51,668 bases of DNA, from assembly GCF_016009175.1 (NCBI RefSeq), contig NZ_JADUCM010000035.1:1-51668 (forward strand), read 5' to 3'. The notes beneath the pieces are model-generated. The model did no database searches. It saw nothing but the letters and a program-made list of their open reading frames with translations, and was not told where the DNA came from. The position numbers and the translations under genes were made by a program. Of this stretch, positions 43,172-51,639 are shown piece by piece (within the stretch, counting starts at the first letter, position 1; each line of letters starts with the position of its first letter). The stretch comes from Pseudomonas alkylphenolica (GTDB lineage Bacteria > Pseudomonadota > Gammaproteobacteria > Pseudomonadales > Pseudomonadaceae).

Positions 43172-43723
43172 ATGCAACTGCGCAATTCATCCTCTCGTTA
43201 CGGCCTTGTCAGCATCGTCATCCACTGGGGTGTGGCGCTGGTTGTTTTCGGGCTGTTCGCGTTGGGCTTGTGGATGGTCGGTCTGGACTACTACAGCGCA
43301 TGGCGCAAAGACGCTCCGGACCTGCACAAGAGCATCGGCCTGGTGTTGCTGGGCGTGATGCTGCTCCGGGTGCTCTGGCGTTTCATCAGCCCGCCACCGC
43401 CGGCACTGCCGAGCTACAGCAAGTTAACCCGCGTGGGTGCCACGTTCGGCCACGCGCTGCTCTATGTCGGTCTGTTTGCAGTGATGATAGCGGGTTATCT
43501 GATTTCCACTGCCGACGGTGTAGGCATTCCGGTGTTCGGCCTTTTCGAGGTGCCGGCGCTGGTCAGCAACCTGCCTGATCAAGCGGATATTGCCGGTGAG
43601 ATCCATCTGTATCTGGCGTGGGGCCTGGTGATTTTTTCCGGTCTACATGGCCTGGCAGCCCTGAAGCACCACTTTATCGACCGTGACGCGACCCTCAAGC
43701 GCATGCTGGGCCGCAAAGCTTGA
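43172..43723 (+). CDS. Cytochrome b561
   Basis: A 183-residue membrane protein with four hydrophobic helices and haem-ligand histidines in IVIHWGVALVVF, DLHKSIGLVLLG, FGHALLYVGLF and LHGLAALKHHF. This is the prokaryotic cytochrome b561 family, which passes electrons across the membrane; some members oxidise superoxide at the periplasmic face. It lies 33 bases before a yceI gene, a pairing also seen in E. coli (yceJ-yceI). Confidence 0.92.
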   Translation: MQLRNSSSRYGLVSIVIHWGVALVVFGLFALGLWMVGLDYYSAWRKDAPDLHKSIGLVLLGVMLLRVLWRFISPPPPALPSYSKLTRVGATFGHALLYVGLFAVMIAGYLISTADGVGIPVFGLFEVPALVSNLPDQADIAGEIHLYLAWGLVIFSGLHGLAALKHHFIDRDATLKRMLGRKA

Positions 43724-43756
43724 TGTTCAACCTCAACTCCAAAGGGATATAGACGC

Positions 43757-44335
43757 ATGTTGAAAAAGACTTTTGCCGCTTTGGCGCTCGGTACTGCTCT
43801 GCTGTCGGCTGGTCAGGCCATGGCTGCCGATTACAAGATCGACAAGGAAGGTCAGCACGCTTTCGTTGACTGGAAGATCGGTCACCTGGGCTTCAGTTTC
43901 ATCCACGGTACGTTCAAGGACTTCGATGGCACCTTCTCGTGGGATGCCGCCAAGCCTGAAGCGAGTAAGATTGCAGTCGACCTGAAAACTGCCAGCGTCT
44001 GGTCCAACCACGCTGAGCGTGACAAGCACATCGCCAGCGCAGATTTCCTCGATGTGAAGAAGTTCCCGGAGGCCAAGTTCGTCTCCACCGCAGTCAAATC
44101 GACCGGCGAGAAAACTGCTGACGTGACCGGTGACCTGACCCTGCACGGTGTGACCAAGCCGGTAGTGTTCAAAGCGACCTTCGTCGGTGAAGGCAAAGAC
44201 CCATGGGGCGGCGAGCGCGCTGGCTTCAACGCCACTACCACCCTGAACCTGGTCGACTTCGGCATCAAAGGCCCAGGCCCGGCTTCGCAGACCCTGGACC
44301 TGGATATCTCGGTCGAAGGTGTGAAGCAGAAGTAA
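43757..44335 (+). CDS. YceI-family periplasmic lipid-binding protein
   Basis: A 192-residue secreted protein. The signal peptide (about 1-23, ending GQAMA-ADYK) is followed by a lipocalin-like beta barrel with the family landmarks AFVDWKIGHLGFSFIHGTFK, HIASADFLDVKKFPEAKF and DVTGDLTLHGVTKPVVF. YceI proteins bind polyisoprenoids such as ubiquinone-like lipids. Next to cytochrome b561, this suggests a role in quinone or redox handling at the periplasmic face; that link is inference. Confidence 0.93.
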   Translation: MLKKTFAALALGTALLSAGQAMAADYKIDKEGQHAFVDWKIGHLGFSFIHGTFKDFDGTFSWDAAKPEASKIAVDLKTASVWSNHAERDKHIASADFLDVKKFPEAKFVSTAVKSTGEKTADVTGDLTLHGVTKPVVFKATFVGEGKDPWGGERAGFNATTTLNLVDFGIKGPGPASQTLDLDISVEGVKQK

Positions 44336-44352
44336 CATTGCAACCCGCACCA

Positions 44353-44388
44353 ACAAAAACGCCGCCCCTAGGGGCGGCGTTTTTTTTT
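44353..44388. terminator. Strong bidirectional terminator between yceI and rhlE
   Basis: A 10-base-pair GC-rich stem, ACGCCGCCCC at 44359-44368 and GGGGCGGCGT at 44371-44380, is followed by eight further Ts on the plus strand. On the minus strand the mirror AAAAAC gives a T-run as well. It therefore serves the convergent yceI and rhlE transcripts. Confidence 0.93.
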
Positions 44389-44402
44389 GGTGCGTCACTG
44401 AA

Positions 44403-46310
44403 TCAGCGGTTACGCGTCAGTAGTGCCGGCTTCTCGCCACGCGGACGGCTTGGCAGTTGCTCAAGCTGTTCGGCTGTCGGGAAGCGGTCGATTTTCGACT
44501 CTTTGTGCATGATCTTCGGTTGCGGCTGACCTTCTCGCGGGTTGCGCACGGCAGGCTCGCTCGACGGAGTGTCGCTGCCTGGGCGGCGATTGCGGGCACC
44601 ACCGCCATCACGACGCTGCTGGCCACCGCCGCCGTTGCGCGAACCACCGCGCTTCTCACCGTTGGCCGAGCCACCTGCGCCGCTGCGCGGGCCGTTGTTG
44701 CGGCCCTGGTTTGCACCGCCGCCTGTGCCGGTACGTGGCTGGCCGCCTGTGCCGGTACCGCTTTGAGCCGGAGCACCCGGGCGACGGTTGCGACCCTGAT
44801 TACCTTTGTTCTGGTAAGGGCTGACGTAGTCGGCACGGTTGCCGAAGTTGTCTACTTCATCATCCAGGAACTCTTCCGGGTCACGATCCGCCGGGATCGA
44901 CGGTGCGCCTGCCTGGGTTGACTGCGCCTGGCGAGGCTTTTTGTTGTCGCGTGGCTTGCGCTCCTGACGACCACCGGTACCAGCAGATTTCTCTGCGGTT
45001 TTTTCCTTGTCCTTGTCGCGACCTTTGTCCTTGCCCTGATCCTTGCCTTTGTCCTTGCGGCCACCGTTGCTGCTGTTGGTGCCGTCAGCGCGTTGGCCAC
45101 GGCCACCGCGAGGATTGTTTTGCGGCCGTTCACGGGTTTCCGGCTTCTCGGCTTCTACCTTGGAGGCGTCAAAGCCCATCAGGTCGCCATCCGCAATCTT
45201 CTGCCGGGTAACGCGTTCAATGCTCTTGAGCAGCTTCTCTTCGTCGGGAGCGACCAGCGAGATGGCCTCACCGGAGCGACCAGCGCGGCCAGTACGGCCG
45301 ATACGGTGCACGTAGTCTTCTTCAACGTTGGGCAGCTCGAAGTTGACGACGTGTGGCAGCTGGTCGATGTCCAGGCCCCGGGCGGCAATATCGGTGGCAA
45401 CCATGATGCGCACGGTGCCGGCCTTGAAGTCGGCCAAGGCTTTGGTGCGGGCATTCTGGCTCTTGTTGCCGTGGATGGCAGCAGCGGTCAGGCCGTGCTT
45501 TTCCAGGTACTCGGCCAGGCGGTTGGCGCCATGCTTGGTGCGGGTGAACACCAGTACTTGCTCCCAGGCCCCGGTGGTAATCAGGTGAGCCAGGAGTGCG
45601 CGCTTGTGGCTGGCCGGCAGGCGGTAAACACGCTGCTCGATACGCTCGACCGTGGTGTTGGGCGGCGTTACCTCGATGCGCTCGGGGTTGTGCAGCAGCT
45701 TGTCGGCCAGCTCGGTGATGTCCTTGGAGAAGGTCGCCGAGAACAGCAGGTTCTGACGCTTGGCAGGCAAGCGCGCAAGGACCTTTTTCACGTCATGGAT
45801 AAAGCCCATGTCGAGCATACGGTCGGCTTCGTCCAGCACCAGGGTTTCGACGTGGGAGAGGTCGACGCTGCCTTGGCCGGCCAGGTCGAGCAGGCGGCCA
45901 GGGCAGGCCACCAGCACATCGACGCCACGGGCCATGGCTTGAACCTGTGGGTTCATGCCAACACCACCGAAGATGCAGGCGCTGACGAATTTGAGGTCGC
46001 GGGCATAGACCTTGAAGCTGTCGTGTACCTGGGCGGCCAGTTCACGTGTAGGGGTCAGCACCAGAACCCGCGGCTGGCGAGGGCCATGGCGCTGGGATTT
46101 GTCGGGGTGACCGCCCGGGAACAGGCGTTCAAGGATCGGCAGTGCGAAACCGCCAGTTTTACCAGTACCTGTCTGGGCGGCAACCATCAGGTCGCGACCT
46201 TGCAACACGGCGGGGATGGCCCGCTGTTGCACCGGAGTGGGCTGGGTATAGCCTGCGGCCTCGATGGCGCGGACTAGAGCCTCGGAGAGACCGAGGGAAG
46301 CAAAGGACAT
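44403..46310 (-). CDS. rhlE: DEAD-box RNA helicase RhlE
   Basis: A 635-residue ATP-dependent RNA helicase. The core (about 1-380) has the Q motif (GYTQPTPVQQRAI), Walker A AQTGTGKT at 45-52, PTRELAAQ, DEAD, SAT and HRIGRTGRAGRSG. The tail (about 382-635) is low complexity, with Lys/Asp/Glu repeats and then Arg/Gly/Asn-rich repeats, as in RNA-binding disordered tails. RhlE helps ribosome assembly and RNA decay, especially in the cold. It is much longer than E. coli RhlE because of the tail. Confidence 0.94.
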   Translation of the reverse strand: MSFASLGLSEALVRAIEAAGYTQPTPVQQRAIPAVLQGRDLMVAAQTGTGKTGGFALPILERLFPGGHPDKSQRHGPRQPRVLVLTPTRELAAQVHDSFKVYARDLKFVSACIFGGVGMNPQVQAMARGVDVLVACPGRLLDLAGQGSVDLSHVETLVLDEADRMLDMGFIHDVKKVLARLPAKRQNLLFSATFSKDITELADKLLHNPERIEVTPPNTTVERIEQRVYRLPASHKRALLAHLITTGAWEQVLVFTRTKHGANRLAEYLEKHGLTAAAIHGNKSQNARTKALADFKAGTVRIMVATDIAARGLDIDQLPHVVNFELPNVEEDYVHRIGRTGRAGRSGEAISLVAPDEEKLLKSIERVTRQKIADGDLMGFDASKVEAEKPETRERPQNNPRGGRGQRADGTNSSNGGRKDKGKDQGKDKGRDKDKEKTAEKSAGTGGRQERKPRDNKKPRQAQSTQAGAPSIPADRDPEEFLDDEVDNFGNRADYVSPYQNKGNQGRNRRPGAPAQSGTGTGGQPRTGTGGGANQGRNNGPRSGAGGSANGEKRGGSRNGGGGQQRRDGGGARNRRPGSDTPSSEPAVRNPREGQPQPKIMHKESKIDRFPTAEQLEQLPSRPRGEKPALLTRNR

Positions 46311-46534
46311 GAGTAATCCTGTTCTTAGTGGGGGCTAAGCCCGATGGGATAATCTTGCCTGGCGCGACGGGCATCGGGTGATGCTATCGCGTCCGGTCCA
46401 GCAGGGCCTTCAATGCGCATCCGGAATGTGGCGGGCGGGCTCTTGGCCGCGCTGTCCTGCCGGTCGGGATGCCTTTTGCAAGGCCAAGCGTCCGGGCGTA
46501 AGCCTGGCGGGAAGGCCCGAGTATAACAGAGCAA
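46311..46534. other. Intergenic region upstream of rhlE
   Basis: A 224-base gap between two genes on the minus strand. It should hold the rhlE promoter and leader. A long leader would fit the cold-shock regulation known for some rhlE genes, but I cannot show a structure. No gene, repeat or terminator is convincing here. Confidence 0.3.
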
Positions 46535-47320
46535 TCACGGCGTGCCGCTTTCCTGCTGCTCAACGGTGGGTGGAAATTTATCACCCATGCTGGCGTAGCG
46601 GGCATTCAGGGCTGCATAGGCGGGTTCACGTTTGAACCGGCGCAGTTCTTCGGCGAAACGATGGGCCAGTGCATCCATCCCGGTGTTGCGGCGTATGGCC
46701 AGGTACTGCTGCTGGCTGTTGACGACCAGTGGCAGTTCGCTGACCTCCTGCGCCAGGCCCAGTTCGTTGGCTACAAATCGACCAACGCGGCGGTCCGTAA
46801 TGAGCAGATCGATACGACCCCGCTGCAGTTTGCCAAAATTGGCTTCATGGGTCGGTGCCGGCTCGCGCTTGAACCGCGGTGACTCATTGAAGGCGGTCGA
46901 GTAGGTGTAGCCAGGCGAGGTGCCAATGGTTAACCCGTCCAGGTCTTCCAGGCGCTTTACCGAATGAGGGCGGGCGTTGGCATAGAACAGCACGAAGGCC
47001 ACTTCCGACAAAGGCTCGTCGGGGTAGTGCAGGTAGTGGTCGCGCTCTTCGGTCTGGAATATATCCAGAATGCCATCGGCCAGGCCCTGGTCGATCATCG
47101 CCAGGCAGCGCTTCCAGGGCAGGAACTGCCAGTCCACCTCCACGCCCAGGCGCTTGAACACCTCGACGGTCACTTCGTAGTCGATGCCTTTGGCCTGACC
47201 GTTTTCCAGGTACACATAAGGCGCCCAGGGCTCGGTGACGATGCGCAGTTTCTCGCCATGGGCAAACGTACTCAGGCAAGTGAGCAACAGGACGGTAAAC
47301 AGGCGGGTGAAATCGGGCAT
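46535..47320 (-). CDS. Periplasmic solute-binding protein, orphan
   Basis: A 261-residue type II periplasmic binding protein (PBPb/SBP_bac_3). It has a signal peptide (about 1-22, cleaved near AHG-EKL), the family opening LRIVTEPWAPYVYLENGQAKG, and the DYEVTVEVFKRLGV motif. No permease or ATPase gene is close, so it may serve a transporter encoded elsewhere or act as a sensor. The start has no good ribosome binding site. The ligand is unknown. Confidence 0.85.
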   Translation of the reverse strand: MPDFTRLFTVLLLTCLSTFAHGEKLRIVTEPWAPYVYLENGQAKGIDYEVTVEVFKRLGVEVDWQFLPWKRCLAMIDQGLADGILDIFQTEERDHYLHYPDEPLSEVAFVLFYANARPHSVKRLEDLDGLTIGTSPGYTYSTAFNESPRFKREPAPTHEANFGKLQRGRIDLLITDRRVGRFVANELGLAQEVSELPLVVNSQQQYLAIRRNTGMDALAHRFAEELRRFKREPAYAALNARYASMGDKFPPTVEQQESGTP

Positions 47321-47385
47321 GGCGGGAGATTACGACGTGCGCACGGCTATGGCTAGTAGACGTGCGCACAGCGTTGGCAAGGCGT

Positions 47386-48468
47386 TCAGTGGTGTGAGCG
47401 CTTTAACAGGGAGTCACGCACTGCCCGACGTTTACTGCCAAGGCTCAGGCGCATGCCAGGGTGGTCGAACCACTGCTTCAGCTTGTTCTGACACACGGGT
47501 TGTGGGTGGCGCGCGTTGAGGTTGGCCAGCGCCTTGTCCCACCAGGCGGGGGCGCTGGCGCGGTCGAATTCGTTGGGGTATTCGTAGCAGCCATACATCA
47601 ACTCGCGCAGGAACTGGCGCTGCTCGGTCGGCAGGGTCAGGCTCAAGGCTTTGTAACCCAGACGCTGCAAGGCGGGCGGCTTGGGCAGTTGCGCGTTGAC
47701 CTTGGTGACATCTTCCAGGGCTTCGCGGCTTAGCGGTGCGTGCTGGTGCTTGGCCAGCCAGGCCTGAACCTTGGCGCGGAACAGCTGCTTGCGGCTCCAG
47801 TAGTGATGGATCAGGTCGGTGCACTGATTGACCTGCATGCTGCGGTAGGCGGCAACGGACAGGCAGAACTCTTCCAGCGTGTAGGCGCCATTGGCGTGCG
47901 GGTAGTACTCGTCCATCAGGGCGACGGAGCGATCAAGCAACGGCGCATCCTGTTGTGTCAGCCCGATCACTCCGGAATTGAGCAGGGGCATGTGCTGATC
48001 GGCCAGGCCGCGTGTTTCAAGCATCGACGCCAGGCGCTGGAACAGCGGGCACTGTTTGTCCGCGCCATAGGTGCTGCCGATGGCATTGCACAGCAATGTA
48101 CCGGGTGCAACGCGACGGAACAGTTCGATGGGCGACTGATGGAAGAAGGTGTCAGTATCGATCAGCACGGCCATCGGTGCCTGGGCCAGTACCTGGCGCA
48201 GGACGACATGCTTGCTGCGAAAATGATAGCCGTAGGGCTGGTTCCAGGCTTCACGGGTAGCGGCGTCGAGCGGGTGGACGGTTACCGGAAGTTGTTGGTA
48301 GGGCTCAGGGTCGTCGCTGTAGACCTGGATGTCCAGGGCCTCACCGGGTGTCTTGCGCAGGTTGGCCAACGCGCTGACGATGCTGAACTGTGCTTCTTGA
48401 TGATAGGTTTTGGCCCCGAATACCAGGTAAACAAGTTGCGGGTGAGTAGAGGTATGTCCTTGGGGCAT
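47386..48468 (-). CDS. Putative glycosyltransferase-like protein
   Basis: A 360-residue soluble protein that I do not recognise firmly. It begins QLVYLVFGAKTYHQEAQFSI and contains a DxD-like motif in MAVLIDTDTFFHQSP, followed by an MPLLNSGVIGL segment. This order (DxD, then an Asn-Ser-Gly motif) is typical of GT-A glycosyltransferases such as the GT8 type. There is no signal peptide or membrane helix. ATG 48468 was chosen; ATG 48546 gives an extra 26 residues, and neither has a clear ribosome binding site. It stands alone between an orphan binding protein and metF. Confidence 0.6.
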   Translation of the reverse strand: MPQGHTSTHPQLVYLVFGAKTYHQEAQFSIVSALANLRKTPGEALDIQVYSDDPEPYQQLPVTVHPLDAATREAWNQPYGYHFRSKHVVLRQVLAQAPMAVLIDTDTFFHQSPIELFRRVAPGTLLCNAIGSTYGADKQCPLFQRLASMLETRGLADQHMPLLNSGVIGLTQQDAPLLDRSVALMDEYYPHANGAYTLEEFCLSVAAYRSMQVNQCTDLIHHYWSRKQLFRAKVQAWLAKHQHAPLSREALEDVTKVNAQLPKPPALQRLGYKALSLTLPTEQRQFLRELMYGCYEYPNEFDRASAPAWWDKALANLNARHPQPVCQNKLKQWFDHPGMRLSLGSKRRAVRDSLLKRSHH

Positions 48469-48572
48469 GGTGGCGCAATAATCCGTTAGTTGTAAATTGC
48501 AGAAAGGCCTTAGCGTAAGCCAAGGCCCGTCCAAAATCTGCATCAATTGTTACTAACGGTAAATTGCGTCGA

Positions 48573-49418
48573 TCAGCGGGGCAACTTGAGGTTGTTCCAG
48601 ATCGCCAGGCTCGGATCTGCCTGGTTCAGGGTGTAGAAATGCAGCCCTGGCGCACCGCCTTGCAGCAGTTGTTCGCTCATGCGGGTAATGACGTCTTCAC
48701 CAAAGGCCTGGATGCTCTGGACGTCGTCGCCGTAGGCTTCCAGTTGCTTGCGGATCCAGCGCGGGATCTCGGCGCCGCAGGCGTCAGAGAAGCGCGCCAG
48801 CTTGCTGTAGTTGGTGATCGGCATGATCCCCGGTACGACAGGAATGTCTACGCCCAGCTTGCGTACGCGCTCGACGAAGTAGAAGTAGCTGTCGGCGTTG
48901 AAGAAGTACTGGGTGATGGCGCTGTCGGCACCGGCTTTGGCCTTGCGCACGAAGTTGTTCAGGTCATCTTCGAAGTTGCGCGCCTGCGGGTGCATCTCTG
49001 GGTAAGCGGCAATTTCGATATGGAAGTGGTCGCCGCTTTCCTGGCGGATGAACTCGACCAGTTCATTGGCATAGCGCAGCTCACCGCTGGCCATGCCCAT
49101 GCCCGAAGGCAGGTCGCCACGCAGGGCAACGATGCGCTTGATGCCGGCGGCCTTATATTGGGCCAGCAGGCTGCGCAGGTCGTCTTTGCTGTCGCCGACA
49201 CACGACAGGTGAGGTGCGGCCGGGATCTTCACTTCGCTTTCCAGCTGCAGCACAGTGTTCAGCGTGCGATCACGGGTCGAACCACCGGCACCGTAGGTGC
49301 AGGAAAAGAAATCCGGGTTGTAGCTGGCCAGCTGACGGGCAGTGGCGAGCAGTTTTTCATGTCCAGCATCGGTCTTGGTCGGGAAGAACTCGAAGCTGTA
49401 ACGACGTTCCTGAGACAT
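48573..49418 (-). CDS. metF: 5,10-methylenetetrahydrofolate reductase
   Basis: A 281-residue FAD enzyme that reduces methylenetetrahydrofolate to methyltetrahydrofolate, the methyl donor for methionine synthesis. The motifs YSFEFFPTKTDAG, SCTYGAGGSTRDRT, VALRGDLPSG and the PGIMPITNYSKLARFSDACG segment are conserved. It lies 95 bases downstream of sahH, but a strong terminator stands between them, so it probably needs its own promoter or partial readthrough. Confidence 0.96.
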   Translation of the reverse strand: MSQERRYSFEFFPTKTDAGHEKLLATARQLASYNPDFFSCTYGAGGSTRDRTLNTVLQLESEVKIPAAPHLSCVGDSKDDLRSLLAQYKAAGIKRIVALRGDLPSGMGMASGELRYANELVEFIRQESGDHFHIEIAAYPEMHPQARNFEDDLNNFVRKAKAGADSAITQYFFNADSYFYFVERVRKLGVDIPVVPGIMPITNYSKLARFSDACGAEIPRWIRKQLEAYGDDVQSIQAFGEDVITRMSEQLLQGGAPGLHFYTLNQADPSLAIWNNLKLPR

Positions 49419-49471
49419 GGCGAAATCCTGGTAAACCGATCAAGCAGGCCAGCGCTGTGGCTGGCTTACAG

Positions 49472-49504
49472 AAAAAAGCCGGTGACGCTTGAGGCGTCAC
49501 CGGC
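49472..49504 (-). terminator. Strong terminator after sahH
   Basis: An 11-base-pair stem, GCCGGTGACGC at 49478-49488 and GCGTCACCGGC at 49494-49504, with a 5-base loop, is followed on the minus strand by six Ts (49472-49477). It lies 9 bases past the sahH stop and should end most transcripts before metF. Confidence 0.93.
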
Positions 49505-49513
49505 TTTGGCCCA

Positions 49514-50923
49514 TCAGTAGCGGTAGGCGTGCGGCTTGAACGGCCCTTCAACAGTCACGCCGATGTAGTCGGCTTGCTGCTGAGTCAGCTGGGTCACTAC
49601 GCCGCCGAAGCCGCGGACCATTTCCAGGGCCACTTCTTCGTCGAGTTTTTTCGGCAGCACTTCAACGGTCAGGCGCTCGGCCTTCTGCGCAGGCGACAGG
49701 TCGGCGTATTTCTGGCCGAACAGGAAGATCTGCGCCAGTACCTGGTTGGCGAATGAGCCGTCCATGATGCGGCTTGGGTGACCGGTGGCGTTACCCAGGT
49801 TGACCAGGCGGCCTTCGGCCAGCAGGATCAGGTAGTCGTCGTTTTGTGGGTCGAATTCGCCAGCGCCGGTACGGTGGATCTTGTGTACTTGCGGTTTGAC
49901 TTCTTCCCAGGCCCAGTTCTTGCGCATGAAAGCGGTATCGATTTCATTGTCGAAGTGGCCGATGTTGCACACCACAGCGCGCTTTTTCAGGGCTTTGAGC
50001 ATGTTCGCGTCGCAAACATTGACGTTGCCGGTGGTGGTCACGATCAGGTCGATCTTGCCCAGCAGTGCCTTGTCGATGCTTGCTTCGGTACCGGTGTTGA
50101 TACCGTCGATGAACGGCGAAACCAGCTCGAAGCCGTCCATGCAGGCTTGCATGGCGCAGATCGGGTCGACTTCGGTGACCTTGACGATCATGCCTTCCTG
50201 ACGCAGCGACTGGGCGGAGCCCTTGCCCACGTCACCGTAACCGATGACCAGCGCTTGCTTGCCGGACAGCAGGTGGTCGGTACCGCGCTTGATGGCGTCG
50301 TTCAGGCTGTGACGGCAGCCGTACTTGTTGTCGTTCTTGCTCTTGGTGACCGAGTCGTTGACGTTGATGGCCGGGATTTTCAGCTCGCCCTTGGCCAGCA
50401 TGTCCAGCAGGCGGTGAACGCCGGTGGTGGTTTCTTCGGTCACGCCGTGAACGCGATCCAGAACGGCCGGGTATTTCTTGTGCAGCAGTTCGGTCAGGTC
50501 ACCGCCATCGTCGAGGATCATGTTGGCGTCCCATGGGGCGCCGTCCTTGAGGATGGTTTGTTCCAGGCACCACTCGTACTCTTCCTCGGTTTCACCTTTC
50601 CAGGCGAATACCGGGATACCGGCAGCGGCGATGGAAGCAGCGGCCTGGTCTTGAGTGGAGAAGATGTTGCAGGACGACCAGCGTACTTCGGCACCCAGGG
50701 CAACCAGGGTTTCGATCAGCACGGCAGTCTGAATGGTCATGTGGATGCAGCCGAGGATCTTCGCACCCTTGAGCGGTTGCTCTTGCAGGTACTTGCGGCG
50801 CAGGCCCATCAGTGCAGGCATTTCCGATTCGGCGATGATGGTCTCGCGACGGCCCCATGCAGCCAGGGAGATGTCAGCGACTTTGAAATCGGTAAAACCG
50901 GCAGGCGTGTTTACAGCGCTCAT
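49514..50923 (-). CDS. sahH: Adenosylhomocysteinase
   Basis: A 469-residue NAD-dependent enzyme that splits S-adenosylhomocysteine into adenosine and homocysteine, relieving product inhibition of methyltransferases. The NAD-binding motif VIGYGDVGKGSAQSL, the ILDDGGDLTELLHKKYP segment and the C-terminal GPFKPHAYRY are conserved. The length includes the insertion typical of proteobacterial enzymes. ATG 50923 has GGAGG 6 bases upstream; longer frames would run into the riboswitch. Expression is likely controlled by the SAH riboswitch in its leader. Confidence 0.97.
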   Translation of the reverse strand: MSAVNTPAGFTDFKVADISLAAWGRRETIIAESEMPALMGLRRKYLQEQPLKGAKILGCIHMTIQTAVLIETLVALGAEVRWSSCNIFSTQDQAAASIAAAGIPVFAWKGETEEEYEWCLEQTILKDGAPWDANMILDDGGDLTELLHKKYPAVLDRVHGVTEETTTGVHRLLDMLAKGELKIPAINVNDSVTKSKNDNKYGCRHSLNDAIKRGTDHLLSGKQALVIGYGDVGKGSAQSLRQEGMIVKVTEVDPICAMQACMDGFELVSPFIDGINTGTEASIDKALLGKIDLIVTTTGNVNVCDANMLKALKKRAVVCNIGHFDNEIDTAFMRKNWAWEEVKPQVHKIHRTGAGEFDPQNDDYLILLAEGRLVNLGNATGHPSRIMDGSFANQVLAQIFLFGQKYADLSPAQKAERLTVEVLPKKLDEEVALEMVRGFGGVVTQLTQQQADYIGVTVEGPFKPHAYRY

Positions 50924-50932
50924 GAAGAGCCT

Positions 50933-50953
50933 CCATTCGTAATGTGCGAATGG
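50933..50953 (-). promoter_or_regulatory. Ribosome-binding-site-sequestering hairpin of sahH
   Basis: On the minus strand, CCATTCG and CGAATGG form a 7-base-pair stem with a 7-base loop. The last two bases of the stem are the first two of the GGAGG ribosome binding site (50930-50934). The first two bases (50952-50953) are also the end of riboswitch stem P1, so the two structures cannot form fully together. This is the likely expression platform. Confidence 0.7.
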
Positions 50954-51046
50954 GCGCCGTTGTGCGTTTAGTGTCGGCAGGCAGGCCTGGCCAGACAACG
51001 CCCCATCCGAGCCTGACAGGTAGAACCTGCTGCAGCGCCCCTCGGA
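50951..51046 (-). ncRNA. S-adenosylhomocysteine (SAH) riboswitch
   Basis: The minus-strand leader of sahH matches the SAH riboswitch (Ahcy RNA). The conserved CCGAGGGGCGCTGC opens it and AACGGCGCCC closes it. Stem P1 pairs GGGCGC (51035-51040) with GCGCCC (50952-50957). A small hairpin CAGGT/ACCTG with a 3-base loop follows at 51017-51029. The conserved GGCTCGG (51007-51011 region) pairs with CCGAG (51041-51045) as the pseudoknot. A variable arm fills the middle. In pseudomonads this switch turns sahH on when SAH is abundant. Confidence 0.93.
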
Positions 51047-51232
51047 CAGGTGGCGGGAACGGTATCAAGTGCAGATGACCGTTTTTCAAGCGATGGCGAT
51101 TATAGCCGTGCCTGCGCATCTGCCCAAGGCTTTCTGTCGATTAATCGAGACCATAGTCGATGTTAAATGGAGGCGGGGGGCGAGCTCTGCCATCATTAGC
51201 GTCATCAATTGGCAAGATGGTCAGGAGCAGTT
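51047..51232. promoter_or_regulatory. Divergent sahH / thioesterase promoter region
   Basis: A 186-base gap between the riboswitch and the thioesterase gene. The sahH transcript should start somewhere in its left part and the thioesterase transcript in its right part. AGGAG at 51223-51227 is the thioesterase ribosome binding site. No other feature is convincing. Confidence 0.35.
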
Positions 51233-51631
51233 ATGAATTTTCACACCCGCAAATGGGTAAAACCTGAAGACCTCAACCCCAATGGCACCCTGTTCGGCGG
51301 CAGCCTGCTGCGCTGGATCGACGAAGAGGCGGCGATTTATGCCATCGTCCAGCTGGGTAACCAGCGTGTGGTCACCAAGTACATCTCGGAGATCAACTTC
51401 GTCAGTGCGTCGCGTCAGGGCGACATTATCGAGCTGGGTATCACCGCCACCGAATTCGGCCGCACCTCTATCACCCTCAAGTGTGAAGTGCGCAACAAGA
51501 TCACCCGCAAGAGCATCCTGACGGTAGACAAGATGGTCTTCGTCAACCTGGGCGAAGATGGTTTGCCGGCAGCGCACGGGCGCACCGAGATCAAATACAT
51601 AAAGGACCAGTTCGACACCACGGTCGAGTAA
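51233..51631 (+). CDS. Hotdog-fold acyl-CoA thioesterase
   Basis: A 132-residue hotdog-fold enzyme of the YciA/BACH-like class that hydrolyses acyl-CoA thioesters to free acid and CoA. The helix NPNGTLFGGSLLRWIDEEAA carries the catalytic Asp/Glu region, followed by INFVSASRQGDIIELG and VDKMVFVNL. ATG 51233 is supported by AGGAG 5 bases upstream; the longer frame from 51209 begins with unrelated residues. The chain-length preference is not evident. Confidence 0.9.
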   Translation: MNFHTRKWVKPEDLNPNGTLFGGSLLRWIDEEAAIYAIVQLGNQRVVTKYISEINFVSASRQGDIIELGITATEFGRTSITLKCEVRNKITRKSILTVDKMVFVNLGEDGLPAAHGRTEIKYIKDQFDTTVE

Positions 51632-51639
51632 GCAATTGC

